A stretch of DNA of 45,186 nucleotides, from contig JAFSJY010000009.1 in assembly GCA_017449215.1 (NCBI GenBank), forward strand, positions 1 through 45,186, given 5' to 3'. Below, one piece after another: positions 17,557 to 25,397 of the stretch (the first letter of the stretch is position 1; the number at the start of each line of letters is the position of its first letter). This stretch comes from Acholeplasmatales bacterium (GTDB lineage: Bacteria; Bacillota_I; Bacilli_A; Acholeplasmatales; Anaeroplasmataceae). The notes beneath the pieces are model-generated. The model was given only the letters and a program-made list of their open reading frames with translations. It was not told the origin of the DNA and made no database searches. A program made the position numbers and the translations under genes.

Positions 17557-17610
17557 TTGCTTTAAATTATAAAACCGTTTTCCTCATTAAGTTTATTTTG
17601 TAATGTTAAC

Positions 17611-17639
17611 TTGACATATTTTTCGGTCTTTGATATAAT
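17611..17639 (+). promoter_or_regulatory. Consensus promoter of the degV-like gene
   Basis: Perfect TTGACA (17611-17616) and TATAAT (17634-17639) with a 17-base spacer. This is the best consensus promoter in the window. Confidence 0.85.
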
Positions 17640-17650
17640 TTTTGTCGGAA

Positions 17651-17665
17651 TATCATCATATGATA
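17651..17665 (+). promoter_or_regulatory. Inverted repeat in the degV-like leader
   Basis: TATCAT-CAT-ATGATA is a perfect 6-bp inverted repeat starting about five bases after the predicted transcription start, with weaker symmetry beyond it. It could be a repressor operator or a short RNA hairpin. Confidence 0.4.
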
Positions 17666-17684
17666 TATTCTAAGAGGGGATATT

Positions 17685-18620
17685 ATGAAAATAGCCATAG
17701 TTACTGATTCAAATTCAGGCTTAACTCAAGAAATGGGAAAGGAACTAGGAGTGACAGTTATTCCTATGCCATTTTTTATTGATGGTAATGAGTACTTTGA
17801 AGGTATTAATTTAACACAAAAGGAATTCTTCGACAAACTAGAAAAGGGTAGCTCATTTTCAACATCACAGCCATCAATCGGAGTTTTAATGGAAACTTGG
17901 GATCAGGTATTAAAGGATAATGATTATATTTTACATTTCCCTATGTCATCTGGACTTTCTAAGTCATGTGAGACAGCAACTATTCTATCTAAGTCAGATG
18001 AATATGATGGCAAGGTATTTGTAATTGATAATAAGAGAATTTCAGTTCCAATGCTTCAAAGCATTTATGATGCATTAGAATTAATTAAAAGAGGAATAGA
18101 TGTAAGAAAAATAGTAGAAATATTATTAGAAACATCTATGGAACATGATATATATATCATGCTAGATACATTAGAGTATCTAAAAAAGGGTGGAAGAATT
18201 ACACCAGCGGCAGCTATGCTAGGAGGCTTTTTAAAGCTTAAGCCTGTTTTATTAATTAAGGGTGATAAGCTAGATAGCTATAAGATGAGAAATCGTACAT
18301 TAGATGGAGCCAAGCAAATATTAAAGGATGCTTGCAAGAAATGTATAGATAAATATTTAGAAGCTGATAAGAATGCTAAATTCCATTTTGAGGTTGCTTA
18401 TTCTGGAGTATCTAATGAAGAAGCTTTAAAGCTTGCTGAGGAGATAAAGAATGAATTTAATACAGAGGTAGTAACAGTAATGCCACTATCTTTATCAATT
18501 TCATGCCATACAGGACCTGGTGCCTTAGGTATGGCAATATCAAAGGTAATAGATTTCGATTCTAAAGAAAAATATTTATTAAATAGTGAATTAACAGAAG
18601 TGAAGGAAGCACACATTTAA
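17685..18620 (+). CDS. DegV family fatty-acid-binding protein (FakB-like)
   Basis: A 311-aa DegV protein. Family members bind a fatty acid for phosphorylation by FakA, feeding exogenous acids into phospholipid synthesis. Hallmarks: start IAIVTDSNSGLT, SFSTSQPS near residue 64, LHFPMSSGLSKSCETA, LEYLKKGGRI near residue 165, LKLKPVL, and SCHTGPGALGMA near the end. All ligand and hydroxyl-contacting motifs are intact, in contrast to the diverged relative at 39526-40362. AGGGG lies upstream of ATG 17685. The gene has a consensus promoter and is followed within 40 bases by a flavin-reductase-like gene with a possible promoter of its own. Confidence 0.93.
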   Translation: MKIAIVTDSNSGLTQEMGKELGVTVIPMPFFIDGNEYFEGINLTQKEFFDKLEKGSSFSTSQPSIGVLMETWDQVLKDNDYILHFPMSSGLSKSCETATILSKSDEYDGKVFVIDNKRISVPMLQSIYDALELIKRGIDVRKIVEILLETSMEHDIYIMLDTLEYLKKGGRITPAAAMLGGFLKLKPVLLIKGDKLDSYKMRNRTLDGAKQILKDACKKCIDKYLEADKNAKFHFEVAYSGVSNEEALKLAEEIKNEFNTEVVTVMPLSLSISCHTGPGALGMAISKVIDFDSKEKYLLNSELTEVKEAHI

Positions 18621-18660
18621 AAAATATGATATAATAGTCTCAATAGGAGGCTATTTTTAT

Positions 18661-19212
18661 ATGAAGAAGAATTTGGGTAAAAAAACAATAATGTCAGTCT
18701 ATCCAGTTTTAATTATTGGTACTTATGATGAAAATGGTAAAGCTAACGCCATGAACGCAGCTTGGGGTGGCCAAACTGATGTTGATTGCATCGCTATTGC
18801 TTTATCTGATCATAAAACAACCGATAATTTAAAGCTAAATAAGGAGTTTACTGTATCCTTTGGTACTGTAGATACAGAATTAATTTCAGATTATTTTGGT
18901 GTTGTATCAGGAAGAAAGGTAGATAAAATTGAAAAAAGTGGAGTTCATGTTATAAAATCTGAAAACATAAATGCTCCACTATTTGAGGAATATAAACTAA
19001 CATTAGAGTGTAAGGTTATATCTCTAGAAAATGAGGTATTAATTGGTGAGGTAATTAATACTGTTGCTGATGAATCAATTTTAGATTTAGATGGTAAGGT
19101 ATCGATTTCAAAGCTTAATCCAATTGTTTATGATGCATCTGACCATACTTATAAAAAGTTAGGTGATGTAGTAGGTCATGCATTCAATGATGGATTAAAA
19201 TTAAAGAACTAA
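18661..19212 (+). CDS. Flavin reductase-like FMN-binding protein
   Basis: A 183-aa protein of the flavin reductase/FMN-binding split-barrel family, predicted to bind FMN and act as an oxidoreductase of unknown partner. The N-terminal YPVLIIGTYDENGKANAMNA with AWGGQTDVDCIAIAL matches the typical flavin-binding strand and loop, followed by KTTDNLKLNKEFTVSF and DYFGVVSGRKVDK. Length is normal for the family. AGGAGG lies 10 bases before ATG 18661, and a TATAAT is present at 18630-18635 with a poor -35. It may be cotranscribed with degV. A terminator follows the stop immediately. Confidence 0.9.
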   Translation: MKKNLGKKTIMSVYPVLIIGTYDENGKANAMNAAWGGQTDVDCIAIALSDHKTTDNLKLNKEFTVSFGTVDTELISDYFGVVSGRKVDKIEKSGVHVIKSENINAPLFEEYKLTLECKVISLENEVLIGEVINTVADESILDLDGKVSISKLNPIVYDASDHTYKKLGDVVGHAFNDGLKLKN

Positions 19213-19237
19213 ATGAGCGAATAATCGCTCATTTTTT
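19211..19237 (+). terminator. Terminator of the flavin reductase-like gene
   Basis: A 10-bp stem AAATGAGCGA/TCGCTCATTT with loop ATAA, starting within the stop codon and running into a T tract. Confidence 0.88.
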
Positions 19238-19241
19238 TCGT

Positions 19242-19268
19242 AAAAAAAGAAGTGGTCTAAGCCACTTC
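19242..19268 (-). terminator. Terminator of ilvE
   Basis: On the minus strand, GAAGTGG/CCACTTC with loop CTTAGA is followed by TTTTTTT. It lies back to back with the terminator of the convergent gene. Confidence 0.88.
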
Positions 19269-19273
19269 AATAA

Positions 19274-20341
19274 TTACTTTACTTCGTAAGTCCAACCTCT
19301 AGTATCCTTAATCTTACCAGATTGAATACCAGTGATTTCATCATAAAGCATTTGAGAAACAGGTCCGATTTGTCCATTGTTGATTTGGTACTTAACACCA
19401 TTAACCTCAAGTAGACCAATTGGAGAAATAACTGCTGCTGTACCAGTACCCCAAGCTTCCTCAAGAGTACCATTCTTTACTGCTTCAGTTAATTCATCTA
19501 ATGTAATACGTCTTTCAACAGGATTCAATCCCTTTTCTTGTAAAATTTGTAAACAAGACTTTCTAGTAATACCAGGTAAAATAGAACCAACTAATGATGG
19601 AGTACAAATCTCACCATTAATCTTGAACATAACGTTCATAGCTCCAACCTCTTCGATATACTTCTTATAAACACAGTCTAACCATAATACCTGTGAATAA
19701 CCCTTTAATTCAGCCTTTTTACCAGCACGAGTAGAAGCAGCGTAGTTACCACCACACTTAGTGTAACCAGTACCACCTTTACCAGCAACTCTTTCATCCT
19801 CAGTTTCAATCATAATTCCAACTGGATTTAAGCCTTCCTTGTAGTAAGAACCAACTGGACATAAGATTACAATAAACATTGCATGGTGAACACCATGAAC
19901 ACCTAATGTATGGTCATCACCAATCATAAATGGTCTAACATATAGTGAAGTACCTGGTTCACTTGGTACCCAGTCTCTATCGATATTAACTAATGCAGAA
20001 ACAGCTTGTACAAAATCATCCTCGTCTAATTGAGGTAAGCAAATTCTTTCTGCAGAAGAATTCATTCTCTTTGCATTTTCATAAGGTCTAAATAGCTTGA
20101 TGCTACCATCTGGCTGCTTATAAGCCTTCATACCCTCGAAGATTTCAGCACCATAGTGTAGTGCAGTTGATGCTGGTGACATTTCAAGTGGTCCATATGG
20201 AACAATTCTTGCGTCATGCCATCCTTGTCCTTCGTTCCAGTCCATAATGAACATATGGTCAGTAAAGTATTGACCAAATCCTAATGCACCCTCTGGTTTA
20301 GCTTTAGGATTGTTATTCTTATTAATCTTGATATTTAACAT
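19274..20341 (-). CDS. ilvE: Branched-chain amino acid aminotransferase
   Basis: A 355-aa pyridoxal-phosphate enzyme transferring amino groups between leucine, isoleucine or valine and 2-oxoglutarate; length fits the longer BCAT subfamily. Signature features: GAEIFEGMKAYKQPDGSI near the N-terminus, the YTKCGGNYAAS segment (about residue 170) holding the expected Schiff-base Lys, EEVGAMNVMFKI, and WGTGTAAVISPIG near the C-terminus. GGGGAGG precedes the ATG. It stands alone, with no other branched-chain genes nearby, so it may serve salvage or interconversion. A TTAACT-TAT-AGTTAA inverted repeat overlaps its putative -35. Confidence 0.95.
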   Translation of the reverse strand: MLNIKINKNNNPKAKPEGALGFGQYFTDHMFIMDWNEGQGWHDARIVPYGPLEMSPASTALHYGAEIFEGMKAYKQPDGSIKLFRPYENAKRMNSSAERICLPQLDEDDFVQAVSALVNIDRDWVPSEPGTSLYVRPFMIGDDHTLGVHGVHHAMFIVILCPVGSYYKEGLNPVGIMIETEDERVAGKGGTGYTKCGGNYAASTRAGKKAELKGYSQVLWLDCVYKKYIEEVGAMNVMFKINGEICTPSLVGSILPGITRKSCLQILQEKGLNPVERRITLDELTEAVKNGTLEEAWGTGTAAVISPIGLLEVNGVKYQINNGQIGPVSQMLYDEITGIQSGKIKDTRGWTYEVK

Positions 20342-20390
20342 AAATAATCCTCCCCTATTAAAGAAATTTCAAATATCATTATAACTCAAA

Positions 20391-20405
20391 TTAACTTATA
20401 GTTAA
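20391..20405. promoter_or_regulatory. Inverted repeat at the ilvE promoter
   Basis: TTAACT-TAT-AGTTAA is a perfect 6-bp inverted repeat overlapping the putative ilvE -35 (TTTAAC on the minus strand, 17 bases before TATAAT). It may be an operator; the AT-rich background makes chance possible. Confidence 0.35.
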
Positions 20406-20427
20406 ATATTTTTTGGAAAAAACAGCA

Positions 20428-20445
20428 AAATATTATATAATATTT
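20428..20445. promoter_or_regulatory. 18-bp perfect palindrome before a small membrane protein gene
   Basis: AAATATTATATAATATTT reads the same on both strands and contains TATAAT (20436-20441), the probable -10 box of the gene at 20465. It is composed only of A and T, so significance is uncertain. Confidence 0.3.
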
Positions 20446-20464
20446 CATGAAGAGGTAGTTTTTA

Positions 20465-20749
20465 ATGAATAATTTTTTAGAAGTCGTATGGATAAATATT
20501 TTTTATAATATTGTAAGTATATTGATTGGACTTATCGTTTTAAGCTTTGGAATAATCAAAATTATAAAGGAAAAGAAGCTATTATTCCCAATAATTTGTA
20601 TTGTTCATTCAATCCTATTTATAGCCTTTGGTATATTAGGATTCTTTGTTCCAGAGGAATATTCATTTATTCCAATTTTAGCTATTTTAGCGTTTGTAAT
20701 TACATTAATAGTATTCTTCCTAACAGTAGGAAAAAAAGAGAAGCAATAA
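20465..20749 (+). CDS. Small three-segment membrane protein, unknown function
   Basis: A 94-aa protein with three hydrophobic helices at about residues 10-28, 36-57 and 64-86, separated by a short basic loop (KIIKEKKL) and a Pro/Glu-containing loop (FFVPEEYS), and a lysine-rich end KKEKQ. No family is recognised. GAGGT lies before ATG 20465 and a TATAAT sits just upstream inside a palindrome. A terminator overlaps the stop codon, so it is monocistronic. An alternative frame over 20596-20784 is a shadow. Confidence 0.7.
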   Translation: MNNFLEVVWINIFYNIVSILIGLIVLSFGIIKIIKEKKLLFPIICIVHSILFIAFGILGFFVPEEYSFIPILAILAFVITLIVFFLTVGKKEKQ

Positions 20750-20770
20750 TGGATTTATCCATTATTTTTT
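20745..20770 (+). terminator. Terminator of the small membrane protein gene
   Basis: A 9-bp stem AATAATGGA/TCCATTATT with loop TTTA followed by TTTT. The stem includes the TAA stop. Confidence 0.83.
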
Positions 20771-20813
20771 CTTTACTATATTAATGCTTTTGTCCTATAT
20801 TTTTTAATTATTA

Positions 20814-20842
20814 TTTAAAATAATAAAATTGTATGCTATAAT
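20814..20842 (+). promoter_or_regulatory. Probable promoter of the helicase-FtsZ-like operon
   Basis: TTTAAA (20814-20819) and TATAAT (20837-20842) with 17-base spacing. A perfect inverted repeat TTATTAT-TTAAA-ATAATAA (20808-20826) overlaps the -35 and could be an operator, though it is AT-only. Confidence 0.5.
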
Positions 20843-20878
20843 TCTTTATATATGTTATTCGATTGGTGGTAGATACTT

Positions 20879-23800
20879 ATGCAAATGAAACGTAAGAGAG
20901 TACCTGAAGGACTTGAAAGTAAATTAAATGCTGTAACAAACCAACTTTTAGACCTTGGTAAAAGAAACAGACTATTAAACTATCAAGACAAGGGTTTAAA
21001 AACATTAAAATTATTGAATAAAAATACTGAGGAAATATTCCGTGGAGTTAAGGGCTATAGAGATCTTAAATTTTTTGATACTGATGCTACATTAAATGAA
21101 TTTATCAATAATCCAGAAATATTAGCAGCGGATAAAAAGGGCTATGAGGATTTATTGCATTTAACATATGAACAGGTTTATGGTGTAACAAGAAAGTATT
21201 TACAAAGAAATGAAATATTATGTTATAAGGCAGGATATCAGTTAGTAAGAGCTTTGAAATCATTGTTTAAGGATATGTCATCATCAATGATTGAAAAGGG
21301 TATTAACCCATTGTATATTTCATTTGGTTTCATTCATTATACAGAAAATGATGGAGAAACATATACAGCTCCATTACTACTAATTCCAGTAGAATTATCA
21401 AATGAAGAGGGCTATTATTCTTTAAGACAATACGAGGATGATATCCTATTAAATCCGACTTTAGCATTCTATCTAGAAACTGCATATAATATCGTTTTAC
21501 CTGAATATGGTGATGAAGCTTATTCGACTTATCTAGAAAAGCTCCAAGCAGTAGTAGACCAAGAGGAAAAGGTTACTTTTGAGGATGGTGCCTCACTAGG
21601 TATTTACTCATTCTATAAGATGAATATGTATAATGACCTTTTATCTCATAAGGAAATGGTATTAGAGAATAAGAATATTAGAAGACTATTAGGTGAGCCT
21701 GATAGTATTGAAATTCTAGATGAAAATATGCCAGTATATCCAGTTGTTAACTGTGACTCATCACAGCTAGAGGCAGTACAGAATGCCGCTAATGGTAAAT
21801 CATTCTGTTTACAAGGACCTCCAGGATCTGGTAAATCACAGACAATTACTAATATGATTTCTACATTCTTAGGACAAAGAAAGAAGGTTCTTTTCGTATC
21901 TGAAAAGATAGCAGCTTTAAATGTCGTATTTGAAAACCTAAGAAGAGCTAAGCTAAGTGAATTCGCATTAGAAATTCACTCTAATAAGGCATCTAAAAAG
22001 GAATTCATTGAAAAGCTTTATACAGCTGCTACATTACCTAGATATGAGCTTAATGTTAGAACAAAGATTACTGAAAGTAGATATTTATCCTTAAAGGGTA
22101 AGCTAAATCATTATGAGCAATTATTACATCAAATGATTCCAGGACTTGAGTGTTCATTATTTGATTTATATTCAATGTATTTAGGAAATGATGTTAATCC
22201 ATTAGATGTTCATCTAGACCTAGAGGATTTTAATATTATGACATTAGATGAAATAATATTATTATTTAATGAATATACTATCTATACGGAATACATTGGT
22301 TCTGACTATAGAAAGAGTGGTTTATTTGGATTAAATCTAGAAAATATTAATAATTTAGGTGAATTAGCTACTAACTTCAGTGTGGCTATTGAGCACGTTC
22401 AAAAGCTAATTGCAGTAAGAGACCAATTAAATAGCTCATCTCTTAGAATGAAATTTGAAAATGTAATGGATATCTATAATGGTCTTTCTTATATGGAAAG
22501 AATTAATAAGACAAAGACCTATAATAAGTATTTATTCATTAAGGCATCTAGAAATAGAATTTTAAATGCAATTGATAAGTATATTGCAATTTCACCAAAT
22601 TTAAAATGTGATGAATTAGCATTATATGACGCAAATATAGTTAATGAGGATTTAGATCTTTGCTATAAGAAGATTGAAGAAAATAATAAAGGCTTATTCA
22701 AGAATGCTGAATTTAAGGAATATACAGCTAAGATTTTAAATCATAGAAAGAATAAAAAGGCTAAGCCTGAGGAAATTCTAGAGGAAATTAAAAAGATTTC
22801 AGCACATAAGCGTTATTACGCGGTAGCTAAAAACTATATTAATGATTTAAATAAATATTTAGGTAATTTTGAGGAATATGATTTAGCCCAGGTATTTAAG
22901 GATTGTCAAACATTATCAACTTTACCAGATATGGATATTAGTGAAGAAAGATTTAAAGCATTAAAGGAGGAGGCTGTTAAGATTCCTTCATATACATACT
23001 TTAAACCAGATTCAATTCATCTGATGAGTGCTGCTAAGATATTCTATAAGAAGGATATTGATTTATATACTTCAACATTAGAAAGAATATATGATAGATT
23101 TGTAGCTATTTATAAGGAATTAGATTATCTATACAATTATCAAGAATTGATGGTAATTGTTGGTAAGATGAAGAGATATAATTGTCTTGATTTCCTACAT
23201 ACATATTTAGATTATCAATTACCAATTGAAGAGATTGGAGATTGCTATAAGAAGACATTTGTTAAGCAAAAGATTGATGAGATTCATGAAACTCATGATG
23301 ATTTCAAGAATTTCGATAGAGCTAAGACAGATGATATCATTAATGAATTTAGAGATTTAGATGAAAAGATGTTCCATATCAATAGAGATTTCATTATAGC
23401 TGAAAACTCTCAAATGAGACAGGTAGATATAGTTGAAGGTTCTCAATTTAAGCTATTAGATAAGGAATATAATAAGACAAGAAGACAATTACCAATTAGA
23501 GCATTACTAGAAAAGATAATGGAATTAGCTCTAGAAATAAAGCCAGTATTCCTAATGTCTCCACTTTCAGTTTCAACATATTTAGCATCTGAATTAAATA
23601 TGTTTGACGTAGTAATATTCGATGAGGCCTCTCAGATTTTCGCATGTGATGCCTTCGGTTCTATTTATAGAGGTAAGCAATGTATCGTTATCGGAGATAC
23701 AAAGCAAATGCCACCAACATCATTCTTCCAAGCATCTGCAGAAACAATTGGTTCGCAGGTAGATGAGGAAGCAGAGGTTGAAGAAGAAAATGACCTAGAT

Positions 23801-25381
23801 TCAATTCTAGATAAGGCATCTGAACTATTTGAAACTAAGGCATTAAAGTGGCATTATAGAAGCCGTACAGAGGAATTAATTGTATTCTCTAATAATAATT
23901 TCTATAATTCTAACCTAATTACTATTCCACAATCACGTCACCATGAAAGAGGATTTGGTATTGATTATTACTATATCCCTGAAGGTAGATATGATATGAC
24001 TAGTAGAACAAATCCACTTGAAGCACAAGCAATTTGTGATATGGTATTTGAGCATTTGGATAATTCAACTCAGTCAGTTGGTGTAGTTGCGTTCTCTAAC
24101 GTTCAGGCTGAATTAATTCAATCATTAATTGATAAGAGATTAAGAAAGCAGCCTAAATATGAAAAATTCTTTGACCCAGAGCTTGAAGAGCCAGTATTCG
24201 TTAAAAACCTAGAATCAGTTCAGGGTGATGAGCGTGATAGAATTATATTCTCTATTTGTTATGGTTATAATAATGAAGGTAAATTCTATCAAAGATTTGG
24301 TCCGTTAAATGCATCTGGTGGTGAAAGACGTCTAAACGTTGCCATAACTAGAGCGAAGATTAACGTATCAGTAGTTGCCTCTATTCATTATAATGATATA
24401 AAGGATAATCCTAATAGTGAGGGTGTAACTAGATTTAAGGAATACTTAAAGTTTGCTGAATACGTAGTTGATGATAAGAATTACGAAGAGGATAATTCAG
24501 GTACAGTTAAGGCAATTACTGAAAAGATTGAAGAACTTGGCTATACAGTAGTTCCTAATTATGGTTATTCTGCATTTAAGGTAGATATGGCTGTTAAGAA
24601 GGATGAGAATTTCGTATTAGCTATTATGATTGATGGTAAGAGTAAATATTCTACTAATCTATCAGATAACTATCGTCTTGAAAGAATGCTACTAGAGCGT
24701 CAGGGATGGAAATATTATAAGCTATTTACAACATCATGGATTGAAGATCCTGAAAAGGAATTAGAGCGTATTAAGGCTTGCCTAGATGGTACTTTAGTTG
24801 AAGGTGTTGAATATGAATCACATCCAGAAGAGGTATCATATTTAAGAAGAGAAGGAAATGCTGATGTAATCGATATGAGCTACGCAGTATATGAATTCTT
24901 AGATAGATCAAAGGGTAGAAAGCTATTCCAGCATGGTGGTATGCCAAATCTTGTTAAGGAAATAATTAGAGTTGAAACTCCAATCCATAAGGAATTCCTA
25001 TATAAGAGAGTCGCATCTATCATTGATGTTGAAAAGATTACTCAGGACTTTAAGGATAGTGTAACTGAGGCTTTACCAGAGCGTTTATTAAAAATTGGAG
25101 ATTTCTATTTCAATTTCAAAGTTTCTGATATAAAATTAAGACTTGAATCAGGAAGAGATGTTGGACATATCTTCGTTGATGAATTAGCTGATGGTCTATA
25201 TAATGTTGTTATAAAGAATAATGGTATTAGTGAGGGTGGTGCCTTCAAGACTATCGTTAATATGCTTGGCTATGATAGAGTAACAGCTCAGTCTAAGCAA
25301 TATTTAGTTGAAGCCCTAGAGCATCTAATCCTAGATCATAAGGTTGTTGAAACTAATAATAATTTATATTTAGTAAAGTAA
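20879..25381 (+). CDS. DUF4011 superfamily-1 helicase with Vsr-like nuclease domain
   Basis: A 1500-aa ATP-dependent nucleic acid translocase. Order of parts: N-terminal DUF4011 domain (LLDLGKRNRLLNYQ near residue 20); Walker A GPPGSGKSQT near residue 312; a long helical insert to about residue 840; DEAS Walker B near residue 914; VIGDTKQMPPTSFF; HYRSRTEELIVFSN; ESVQGDERDRIIFS; and NVAITRAK near residue 1150, all intact. Residues about 1210-1297 match the Vsr-like MTES_1575 nuclease fold (VDMAV, then MIDG, then RLERMLLERQGWKYYKLFTTSW), but the usual catalytic Glu-x-Asp reads Met-Ile-Asp. A DUF3320-like domain (VETPIHKEFLYKRVASII) ends the protein. Such architecture occurs in genome defence and DNA repair. 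The ATG at 20879 or 20885 is the start. The next gene, FtsZ-like, begins 16 bases on. Confidence 0.92.
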   Translation: MQMKRKRVPEGLESKLNAVTNQLLDLGKRNRLLNYQDKGLKTLKLLNKNTEEIFRGVKGYRDLKFFDTDATLNEFINNPEILAADKKGYEDLLHLTYEQVYGVTRKYLQRNEILCYKAGYQLVRALKSLFKDMSSSMIEKGINPLYISFGFIHYTENDGETYTAPLLLIPVELSNEEGYYSLRQYEDDILLNPTLAFYLETAYNIVLPEYGDEAYSTYLEKLQAVVDQEEKVTFEDGASLGIYSFYKMNMYNDLLSHKEMVLENKNIRRLLGEPDSIEILDENMPVYPVVNCDSSQLEAVQNAANGKSFCLQGPPGSGKSQTITNMISTFLGQRKKVLFVSEKIAALNVVFENLRRAKLSEFALEIHSNKASKKEFIEKLYTAATLPRYELNVRTKITESRYLSLKGKLNHYEQLLHQMIPGLECSLFDLYSMYLGNDVNPLDVHLDLEDFNIMTLDEIILLFNEYTIYTEYIGSDYRKSGLFGLNLENINNLGELATNFSVAIEHVQKLIAVRDQLNSSSLRMKFENVMDIYNGLSYMERINKTKTYNKYLFIKASRNRILNAIDKYIAISPNLKCDELALYDANIVNEDLDLCYKKIEENNKGLFKNAEFKEYTAKILNHRKNKKAKPEEILEEIKKISAHKRYYAVAKNYINDLNKYLGNFEEYDLAQVFKDCQTLSTLPDMDISEERFKALKEEAVKIPSYTYFKPDSIHLMSAAKIFYKKDIDLYTSTLERIYDRFVAIYKELDYLYNYQELMVIVGKMKRYNCLDFLHTYLDYQLPIEEIGDCYKKTFVKQKIDEIHETHDDFKNFDRAKTDDIINEFRDLDEKMFHINRDFIIAENSQMRQVDIVEGSQFKLLDKEYNKTRRQLPIRALLEKIMELALEIKPVFLMSPLSVSTYLASELNMFDVVIFDEASQIFACDAFGSIYRGKQCIVIGDTKQMPPTSFFQASAETIGSQVDEEAEVEEENDLDSILDKASELFETKALKWHYRSRTEELIVFSNNNFYNSNLITIPQSRHHERGFGIDYYYIPEGRYDMTSRTNPLEAQAICDMVFEHLDNSTQSVGVVAFSNVQAELIQSLIDKRLRKQPKYEKFFDPELEEPVFVKNLESVQGDERDRIIFSICYGYNNEGKFYQRFGPLNASGGERRLNVAITRAKINVSVVASIHYNDIKDNPNSEGVTRFKEYLKFAEYVVDDKNYEEDNSGTVKAITEKIEELGYTVVPNYGYSAFKVDMAVKKDENFVLAIMIDGKSKYSTNLSDNYRLERMLLERQGWKYYKLFTTSWIEDPEKELERIKACLDGTLVEGVEYESHPEEVSYLRREGNADVIDMSYAVYEFLDRSKGRKLFQHGGMPNLVKEIIRVETPIHKEFLYKRVASIIDVEKITQDFKDSVTEALPERLLKIGDFYFNFKVSDIKLRLESGRDVGHIFVDELADGLYNVVIKNNGISEGGAFKTIVNMLGYDRVTAQSKQYLVEALEHLILDHKVVETNNNLYLVK

Positions 25382-25397
25382 GGAAGTGAAAGCCACT

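Noticed and set aside
20808-20826. AT-only inverted repeat before the helicase as a firm operator
   Set aside because: TTATTAT/ATAATAA is perfect but consists only of A and T in a very AT-rich region, so chance is likely; kept only as a note in the promoter entry.
25386-25397. GTG start for the FtsZ-like protein
   Set aside because: The GTG is part of the AGGAAGTG site serving the ATG at 25398.
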